This document shows, in pieces, positions 58,905 to 64,000 of a stretch of DNA of 64,000 bases (positions within the stretch are counted from its first letter, which is position 1; each line of letters opens with the position of its first letter). This DNA comes from Pseudogemmobacter humi (GTDB lineage: Bacteria; Pseudomonadota; Alphaproteobacteria; Rhodobacterales; Rhodobacteraceae). Location: positions 1-64,000 of the forward strand of contig NZ_UXAW01000086.1 of the NCBI RefSeq assembly GCF_900609055.1. The letters run 5' to 3'. Both the position numbers and the translations under genes were made by a program. The notes under the pieces are model-generated. The model was not told the origin of the DNA and did not search any database. It saw nothing but the letters and a program-made list of their open reading frames with translations.

Positions 58905-59138
58905 CAGCGGCAGGGAACCGGCGCGGCCCTTCACTGCCTTGGCGCCCCTGAGCGGCGAGGGTCTGGAAGGGCTTACGACGACGCAAGCCGCTTCGGTCGG
59001 GGCAGAACATATCCGGCGGCAGCACTCCCCGTTTCCCTGTCACCCTGATCGGGCACCGCAGGCCGGAAACAAGAACAGGGGCCGGCTCCGGCAGGTCGGC
59101 GAGAGGGAGATGCGCCTCCGTTTTTCGGCCGCTTCCGC

Positions 59139-59783
59139 TCAGCCGCGCGGCAAGGCGGCGGCCTCGCGCGCAAGGCGGGTGATCCCGGCCCAATCCCCGC
59201 GCGCAAGGGCGTCTTTCGGCGCAACCCAGCTTCCACCGACGCAAAGCACGTTCGGCAGCGACAGATAATCGCCAGCGTTGTCTGTGCCGATTCCGCCGGT
59301 CGGGCAGAAGCGGATCTGCGGCAGCGGCGAGGCGAGCGCCTTCAGAAACGCAGCACCCCCCGCCTGTTCGGCGGGGAAGAATTTCTGCACCCGGTAGCCG
59401 CGCGCGAGCAGCGCCATTGCCTCGGAGGGCGTTGCGGCGCCCGGCAGCAACGGCAGTTCCTCGACGATACAGGCGTCGATCAGCGCGGGCGTCGCGCCGG
59501 GCGAGACGCCGAAATGCGCCCCCGCGGCCTTCGCCGCCCGCACGTCCTCGGGGGTAAGCAGGGTGCCCGCGCCGACCACCCCGCCCGGCACCCCGGCCAT
59601 GGCGCGGATCGCTTCCAGTGCCGCGGGCGTGCGCAAGGTCACTTCCAGCGCGGGCAAGCCGCCCGCGACCAGCGCCTCGGCCAGCGGTCGGGCAAGGGAG
59701 GCATCCTCGATCACCAGCACCGGCACCACCGGGGCGAGGCGGCAGATCTTTTCGGCGGCGGCGGATTGCTCGGAGGGGGTCAT
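59139..59783 (-). CDS. eda: 2-dehydro-3-deoxyphosphogluconate aldolase (KDPG/KHG aldolase)
   Basis: Eda cleaves KDPG to pyruvate and glyceraldehyde 3-phosphate, the last step of the Entner-Doudoroff route. The 214-residue TIM barrel has the Schiff-base Lys134 in YRVQKFFPAEQAGG, Glu47 in LPALEVTLRTPAAL, GAGTLLTPEDV and the GGIGTDNAGDYL block. It lies 152 bases downstream of edd on the same strand, with repeat R6 between them. Confidence 0.95.
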   Translation of the reverse strand: MTPSEQSAAAEKICRLAPVVPVLVIEDASLARPLAEALVAGGLPALEVTLRTPAALEAIRAMAGVPGGVVGAGTLLTPEDVRAAKAAGAHFGVSPGATPALIDACIVEELPLLPGAATPSEAMALLARGYRVQKFFPAEQAGGAAFLKALASPLPQIRFCPTGGIGTDNAGDYLSLPNVLCVGGSWVAPKDALARGDWAGITRLAREAAALPRG

Positions 59784-59830
59784 GATATGCTCCTGTTCGG
59801 AGCGCGGCGCGCCCCTGGCTTCGGTCGGAT

Positions 59831-59927
59831 GCCTCCGGCGGGGGTATTTATATCAGGATGAAAGGCCCATTCACCCTGACTTAAATACCCCCCGCCGGAG
59901 GCCATCCCGCAGGCTCGCCTGCGGGAT
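59831..59927. repeat. Palindromic repeat R6 between edd and eda (variant core)
   Basis: Long arms GCCTCCGGCGGGGG (59831-59844) and CCCCCCGCCGGAGGC (59888-59902) flank a core whose halves GTATTTATATCAGGATGAAA and CCTGACTTAAATACC are related to the GGATATTT family but differ (CAGGATGAAA in place of GGACAGAAAA). A second perfect palindrome (ATCCCGCAGGC-TC-GCCTGCGGGAT, 59904-59927) follows. Confidence 0.78.
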
Positions 59928-59935
59928 CGTCTGCT

Positions 59936-61747
59936 TCAGACCACCACGGCGGCGCCGTCCCCGGCATCGCCCACGTTGCGGCGGAAGGCGGCGAACAACT
60001 CGCGGCCGATACCGTGCTCGTTGGCGGAAAGGTCGGGCGTCACGGCGGCGCGCTGGTCCAGCCCCGGCGTCAGGCAGCTGAGCGTGCCCGCCGCGGCGTC
60101 GAGCCGCAACAGATCGCCATCGCGCAGCCGCGCGAGCGGTCCGCCGCGCGACGCTTCGGGCGAGAGATGGATCGCGGCCGGCACCTTGCCCGAGGCGCCG
60201 GACATGCGGCCATCGGTAACGAGGGCCACCTTCATCCCGCGGTCCTGAAGCACCGAGAGGATCGGGGTCAGCGAGTGCAGTTCCGGCATCCCGTTGGCCT
60301 GCGGGCCCTGAAAGCGCAGCACCACCACCATATCGGACGTGAACTCGCCGCGCCGAAAAGCGGCCTTCACCTCTTCCTGGTCGTGGAACACCCGCGCCGG
60401 GGCTTCGGTCACATGCCGCCCGGGCGCGACGGCCGAGATCTTGATCACTGCCCGGCCGAGGTTGCCGGTCAGCTGCCGCAGACCGCCGGTGGCGGCGAAA
60501 GGATCCTGGGCCGGGCGCAGGATGCGCTCGTTCAGGCTCTCGCGCGGACCCTCGCGGTAGTGGACCGCGCCCGCGCGCAGCTCCGGCTCGCGGGTGTAGA
60601 GCGAGAGCCCGTCCCCCGCCACGGTCTTCACATCCTCATGTAACAACCCCGCCGCCAGCAGCTCGCGGATCAGATATTGCAGGCCCCCGGCGGCGTGGAA
60701 ATGGTTCACATCCGCCAGACCGTTCGGATAGACCCGCGCCATCAGGGGCACCGCGCCGGAAATCTCGTCGAAATCCTCAAGGTCGAGGATCACCCCCGAG
60801 GCCCGCGCCATCGCCGGCATATGCAGCACCAGATTGGTCGAGCCGCCGGTCGCCATCAGTCCGACGATCCCGTTGACATAAGCGCGCTCGTCGAGGATCG
60901 CGCCCGCCGGGCGGTAGTCATTGCCGAGCGCCGTGATTTCACCCGCTCGGGCGACGGCGGATTCGGTCAGCGCCTCGCGCAGCGGCGTGCCGGGGTTGAC
61001 GAAAGTCGCGCCGGGCAGGTGCAGCCCCATGAATTCCATCAGCATCTGATTGGTGTTCGCGGTGCCGTAGAAGGTGCAGGTGCCCGGGCCGTGATAGCTG
61101 GCCATCTCGGCCGCCATCAGATCCTCGCGCGTGGCCTTGCCCTCGGCGAAGGCGTTGCGGACGCGGGCCTTTTCGTCATTGCCGATGCCGCTGACCATCG
61201 GTCCGGCGGGCACGAAAACCGCAGGCACATGGCCGAAGGTGGCCGCCGCCATCACAAGGCCCGGCACGATCTTGTCGCAGACCCCGAGCCAGAGCGCGGC
61301 GTCAAAGCAGTTGTGGCTCATCGCGATCCCGGCCGAAAGCGCGATCACGTCGCGCGAGAACAGCGACAGTTCCATCCCAGGCTGGCCTTGCGTCACCCCG
61401 TCGCACATCGCGGGCACACCCCCCGCCACCTGGGCGGTGGCGCCCGCGCGCCGCGCCGCCGCGCGGATCTGCGCCGGGTAATCCTCATAGGGCTGATGGG
61501 CCGAGAGCATGTCGTTATAGGCGGTGACGATGCCGAGATGCGGCTGGCGCCCCTCGGCCAGCGCCACCTTGTCGGTGCCGCTGGCTGCATAGGCATGGGC
61601 CTGGTTCGAGCAGCTCAGATGTGCGCGCACCGGACCTGCGGCCGCGGCCCGTCCCATCCGTTCAAGATAGGCGGCGCGGCTTTCGGCCGAGCGGGCACGG
61701 ATGCGCGCGGTCACGCGGGCGATGGTCGGATGCAGCGGCGCGGTCAT
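59936..61747 (-). CDS. edd: Phosphogluconate dehydratase
   Basis: Edd dehydrates 6-phosphogluconate to KDPG, the entry step of the Entner-Doudoroff pathway. The 603-residue product has the Fe-S cluster Cys residues in [31 protein letters not shown] and [13 protein letters not shown], plus [13 protein letters not shown] and [20 protein letters not shown]. The start at 61747 is preferred to long upstream starts because [16 protein letters not shown] is the usual N-terminus. A LacI-type operator lies 36 bases before the start. eda is downstream. Confidence 0.95.
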   Translation of the reverse strand: MTAPLHPTIARVTARIRARSAESRAAYLERMGRAAAAGPVRAHLSCSNQAHAYAASGTDKVALAEGRQPHLGIVTAYNDMLSAHQPYEDYPAQIRAAARRAGATAQVAGGVPAMCDGVTQGQPGMELSLFSRDVIALSAGIAMSHNCFDAALWLGVCDKIVPGLVMAAATFGHVPAVFVPAGPMVSGIGNDEKARVRNAFAEGKATREDLMAAEMASYHGPGTCTFYGTANTNQMLMEFMGLHLPGATFVNPGTPLREALTESAVARAGEITALGNDYRPAGAILDERAYVNGIVGLMATGGSTNLVLHMPAMARASGVILDLEDFDEISGAVPLMARVYPNGLADVNHFHAAGGLQYLIRELLAAGLLHEDVKTVAGDGLSLYTREPELRAGAVHYREGPRESLNERILRPAQDPFAATGGLRQLTGNLGRAVIKISAVAPGRHVTEAPARVFHDQEEVKAAFRRGEFTSDMVVVLRFQGPQANGMPELHSLTPILSVLQDRGMKVALVTDGRMSGASGKVPAAIHLSPEASRGGPLARLRDGDLLRLDAAAGTLSCLTPGLDQRAAVTPDLSANEHGIGRELFAAFRRNVGDAGDGAAVVV

Positions 61748-61782
61748 GGCTCTCTCGCGGGGTCTGGCGGGCGGGCTGGAAC

Positions 61783-61796
61783 TGTTAGCGCTAACG
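61783..61796. promoter_or_regulatory. LacI-family operator upstream of edd
   Basis: GTTAGCGCTAAC is a perfect 12-base palindrome with a central CG, the typical core of LacI-family operators. It sits 36 bases before the edd start, within likely reach of the promoter. No LacI-family gene is in the window. Confidence 0.65.
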
Positions 61797-61955
61797 GTAA
61801 GGCCTTGCGCGGCGATGTGCAAGCGGATCGGCTTAAGCATAATCACCCGGGGGGCGAGGTCCAGCCCGGGGTGGGCCCGGGCGGGCGAAATCCGCCGGTC
61901 GCCTGTTCTCCGGCGGCCCCCTTCCGCAAATCGCGCCCGCCCGGTATGAGGGGGC

Positions 61956-63182
61956 ATGAACCCGTCAGATCCCATCCCCGCCGATCCCCTGAAACGCCCC
62001 GTCGTGCGCCTGCGCCCCAAAGCCGAGGCGCGCGCCCTCCGCCACGGCTACCCCTGGGTCTATGCCGACGAACTGGTCCTCGACCGCCGCACCTCGGCCT
62101 TGCCGCCCGGCGCGCTCGCCGTGCTGGAGGATGCCGAGCGCCGCCCGCTCGGGCTGGTCACGGTCAATCCCGCGTCGAAGATCGTGGCGCGGATGCTGGA
62201 CCGCGATCCGGGCGCCGAGGTGAACGAGGCCTGGTTCGTGGCGCGTCTGAGCCGCGCGCTTTCCCTGCGCGACCGGCTTTATGCCGCGCCGTTCTACCGG
62301 CTGGCCCATGCCGAGGCCGACGGCCTGCCCGGCGTGGTGATCGACCGTTTCGGCGAGGTCGCGGTGGTGCAGCCGAATGCCGCCTGGGCCGAGGCGCATC
62401 TCGACGCGCTGGTCGCGGCGCTGGTGCGTGTCACCGGCGTGAGCGCGGTGATCAAGAACGGCTCGGGCCGGGCGCGCGGGCTGGAGGGTCTGCCCGAAGA
62501 GACGGCGGTGGTCCATGGCGCGGCGCCTGCGGGGCCTTTGCCGGTGCCGATGAACGGCGCGACCTATATGGCCGATCTGACCGGCGGGCAGAAGACCGGG
62601 CTGTTCTTCGATCAGCGCGAGAACCACGCCTTTGCCGCGCGGCTGGCGAAGGGCGGACGGGTGCTCGATGTCTTCACCCATGTCGGCGGCTTCGCTCTGG
62701 CGGCGCTGGCGGGTGGTGCGGAACACGCGCTGGCGGTGGATGCGAGCGCGCCCGCGCTGGCTTTGGCCGGGGCCGGGGCGAAGGCTTCGGGCTTCGCCGA
62801 CCGCTTCGCCACCCGCCAGGGCGACGCTTTCGCGGTGCTGGAGGATCTGGGCCGCGAAGGCGCGCTTTTCGACCTGGTGATCTGCGACCCGCCCGCGTTC
62901 GCCCCCGCGAAACCGGCGCTGGAGGCCGGGCTGCGCGCCTATGAGCGGATCGCGCGGCTTGCTGCACCGCTGGTCGCGCCGGGGGGAAGCCTCGTGCTCT
63001 GTTCCTGCTCGCATGCGGCGGATCTGTCGGCGTTCCGCAATGCGAGCGCCCGGGGCATCGGCCGGGGCGGGCGGCGCGGGCAACTCATCTACACCGGATT
63101 CGCCGGGCCGGACCATCCGGTGCTGCCGCAACTGGCGGAATCGGGCTATCTGAAAGCCCTGGCTTTCCGGCTGGACGGCTGA
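61956..63182 (+). CDS. RlmI-like class I SAM-dependent RNA methyltransferase
   Basis: The 408-residue product has an N-terminal PUA-type RNA-binding region ([35 protein letters not shown]) and a C-terminal Rossmann methyltransferase: [23 protein letters not shown] motif [16 protein letters not shown] and the catalytic [10 protein letters not shown], then CSCSHAAD. It matches the family of RlmI, which makes m5C in 23S rRNA, but the base and target here are not known. The start at 61956 gives a normal leader. Its stop shares one base with the PIN gene. Confidence 0.88.
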   Translation: MNPSDPIPADPLKRPVVRLRPKAEARALRHGYPWVYADELVLDRRTSALPPGALAVLEDAERRPLGLVTVNPASKIVARMLDRDPGAEVNEAWFVARLSRALSLRDRLYAAPFYRLAHAEADGLPGVVIDRFGEVAVVQPNAAWAEAHLDALVAALVRVTGVSAVIKNGSGRARGLEGLPEETAVVHGAAPAGPLPVPMNGATYMADLTGGQKTGLFFDQRENHAFAARLAKGGRVLDVFTHVGGFALAALAGGAEHALAVDASAPALALAGAGAKASGFADRFATRQGDAFAVLEDLGREGALFDLVICDPPAFAPAKPALEAGLRAYERIARLAAPLVAPGGSLVLCSCSHAADLSAFRNASARGIGRGGRRGQLIYTGFAGPDHPVLPQLAESGYLKALAFRLDG

Positions 63183-63724
63183 TGAAGGCGGTTTTCGACG
63201 CCTGCGTCCTGTTCCCCACCGTCCTGCGCGAGATATTGCAGGGCGTGGGCGAGGCGGGGCTCTGTGAGCCGCTGTGGTCCGACCGGATCCTTGGCGAATG
63301 GACGCGGGCGGCGGCGAAGCTCGGCCCCGGGATGGAGGCGGTCGCCGAAGGCGAGGCCGCGCTGTTCCGTGCCGCTTTCCCCCGCGGGCGGGTGGCGGCG
63401 CAACCCGCCATCGAGGCGCGGCTGGTGCTGCCCGATACGGGCGATCTGCATGTCCTCGCGGTGGCGATCGCCGGTCACGCCGATGTGATCGTGACCTTCA
63501 ATGCCAGGGATTTCCCCGGTCATGCGCTGGCCGCCGAGGGGATCGCCCGGCGCGACCCGGACGGATTTCTGTGGGAACTGCACTCCCGCGCGCCGGAGCG
63601 GGTGGCGGGCGTGGTCGAGGCGGTGCGGGCGAAGGCCGAGGCGATCTCGGGCCAGCCGGTGGCGCTGAAGGGGCTGCTGAAACGCGCGCGGCTTTACCGG
63701 CTGGCGAAAGCACTGGCCGCCTGA
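63182..63724 (+). CDS. PIN-domain protein (putative ribonuclease)
   Basis: The 180-residue product has the PIN fold with its acidic residues: Asp6 in AVFDACVLFP, Glu39 in ILGEWTRA, Asp88 in TGDLHVLAVA and Asp110 in FNARDFPGH. Such proteins usually cut RNA in a metal-dependent way. No small antitoxin ORF is upstream; the start codon overlaps the stop of the RNA methyltransferase gene, so it is made with that enzyme. The C-terminus is a longer helical extension ending RLYRLAKALAA, which most toxin PINs lack. The target is unknown. Three tandem palindromes follow. Confidence 0.85.
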   Translation: MKAVFDACVLFPTVLREILQGVGEAGLCEPLWSDRILGEWTRAAAKLGPGMEAVAEGEAALFRAAFPRGRVAAQPAIEARLVLPDTGDLHVLAVAIAGHADVIVTFNARDFPGHALAAEGIARRDPDGFLWELHSRAPERVAGVVEAVRAKAEAISGQPVALKGLLKRARLYRLAKALAA

Positions 63725-63726
63725 GA

Positions 63727-63794
63727 CCGGTTCCTTCGAAGGAACCGGGCCGATTTCTTTGAAGAAATCGGTGCGAAATCTTCGAAGATTTCGC
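63727..63794. repeat. Three tandem 22-base palindromes, 23-base period
   Basis: Units at 63727-63748 (arms CCGGTTCCTTC/GAAGGAACCGG), 63750-63771 (CCGATTTCTT/AAGAAATCGG around TG) and 63773-63794 (GCGAAATCTTC/GAAGATTTCGC) follow each other with one base between. They fill the gap between the stops of the convergent PIN and M48 genes. The design matches 38384-38427. Confidence 0.88.
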
Positions 63795-64000
63795 TAACCC
63801 CCGCCCAGCCAGCGCGCTTCGTTCGCCTCGATGGCGGCGATGCGCTCGGCGGTTTTCGGATGGCTGCGCAGCCAGGCCGGAATGCCTTCGCCCGCGCCGG
63901 AGGTCAGCGCATCGAGCTTGCGGAACAGGGATTTCTGCGGCGCCGTTCCGATCCCGGCCTTGATCAGCAGCGCCGAGGCCCAGGCATCGGCCTCGAACTC
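63794..64000 (-). CDS. M48-family metalloprotease, C-terminal end only
   Basis: Only the last 68 residues are in the window; the frame runs off the right edge. The fragment begins EFEADAWASALLIKAGIGTA, where the EFEAD box supplies the third zinc ligand of M48 proteases. It ends with PAWLRSHPKTAERIAAIEAN and a short tail, the SHP motif being typical of the M48/BepA/YfgC type. A role in outer-membrane protein quality control is possible from the family, but the N-terminal zinc motif lies outside and cannot be checked. Confidence 0.87.
   Translation of the reverse strand, partial: EFEADAWASALLIKAGIGTAPQKSLFRKLDALTSGAGEGIPAWLRSHPKTAERIAAIEANEARWLGGG

Noticed and set aside
55617-58934. Apparent 1260-residue minus-strand protein ending in the DUF2852 domain
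   Set aside because: Only the last 154 residues are protein-like; the upstream 1100 codons are the shadow of glnE, so no giant fusion exists.
60677-62944. 755-codon plus-strand frame across edd and the RNA methyltransferase gene
   Set aside because: It is antisense to edd and out of frame in the methyltransferase gene; composition is shadow-like.
63182-63724. Classical VapBC toxin-antitoxin pair
   Set aside because: No small antitoxin ORF precedes the PIN gene; the upstream partner is a full-length RNA methyltransferase.

Overview
The window is chromosomal core DNA from an alphaproteobacterium, very probably of the family Rhodobacteraceae. Reasons: uniformly high GC; a sciP-ctrA pair; a long two-domain dCTP deaminase; the folate-dependent tRNA methylase TrmFO together with GluQ; an OlsB ornithine-lipid acyltransferase; a Bpt-type arginyl/leucyl transferase; LpxI rather than LpxH; and an Edd/Eda pair. 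No insertion sequence, prophage, integrase, CRISPR array or conjugation gene was seen. Nearly every base lies in a well-formed gene or a short intergenic spacer.

Layout. 1-7.4 kb: end of scpB, a small basic protein, dcd, tRNA-Pro(GGG), then a minus-strand run yceD(DUF177)-rpmF-plsX-fabH-ihfA-merR, with bamE divergent. 7.4-17.4 kb: msrB, olsB, a one-carbon trio (methyl-THF:corrinoid methyltransferase, a MetF-like protein, a small 'virulence factor' protein), ppx/gppA, rlmE, a nucleosidase, an orphan peptide-type binding protein, an AraC regulator and miaA. 17.5-30.1 kb: the envelope run pyrH-frr-uppS-cdsA-dxr-rseP, then bamA-skp-fabZ-lpxA-lpxI-lpxB. 30.2-37.2 kb: mnmA, sciP, ctrA, ligA, recG. 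37.2-44.1 kb: a 40-residue membrane peptide, an IscU-like scaffold, hisI, gluQ, trmFO, two small unknowns, gyrA. 44.2-51.2 kb: usg, an EpmB-like radical SAM gene, arginase, ccmF-ccmH, an enoyl-CoA hydratase, a DUF1835-like gene. 51.2-64 kb: the ilv genes behind an attenuator, bpt, a DUF2852 membrane gene, glnE, eda-edd, an RNA methyltransferase plus PIN-domain pair, and the end of an M48 protease.

How it works together. The 17.5-30 kb block joins translation-cycle genes (pyrH, frr) to undecaprenyl phosphate, phospholipid, isoprenoid, outer-membrane-protein and lipid A synthesis. Many of its neighbouring genes overlap by 1-4 bases, so they are probably translationally coupled. The ilv genes show a complete attenuation module: promoter, a leader peptide with three Leu codons followed by three Val codons, mutually exclusive antiterminator and terminator stems, and a U-tract.

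No unmistakably new multi-gene system is visible. The least explained signals are small or non-coding: a dispersed palindrome family built around GGATATTT arms (six copies); tandem 22-base TTCGAA/TTTGAA palindromes at two convergent gene junctions; two spots with DnaA boxes away from dnaA; two tiny membrane ORFs with their own terminators; a heat-shock-like promoter before a DUF2852 gene; and an RNA methyltransferase-PIN gene pair. All family assignments come from reading motifs by eye, without database searches.
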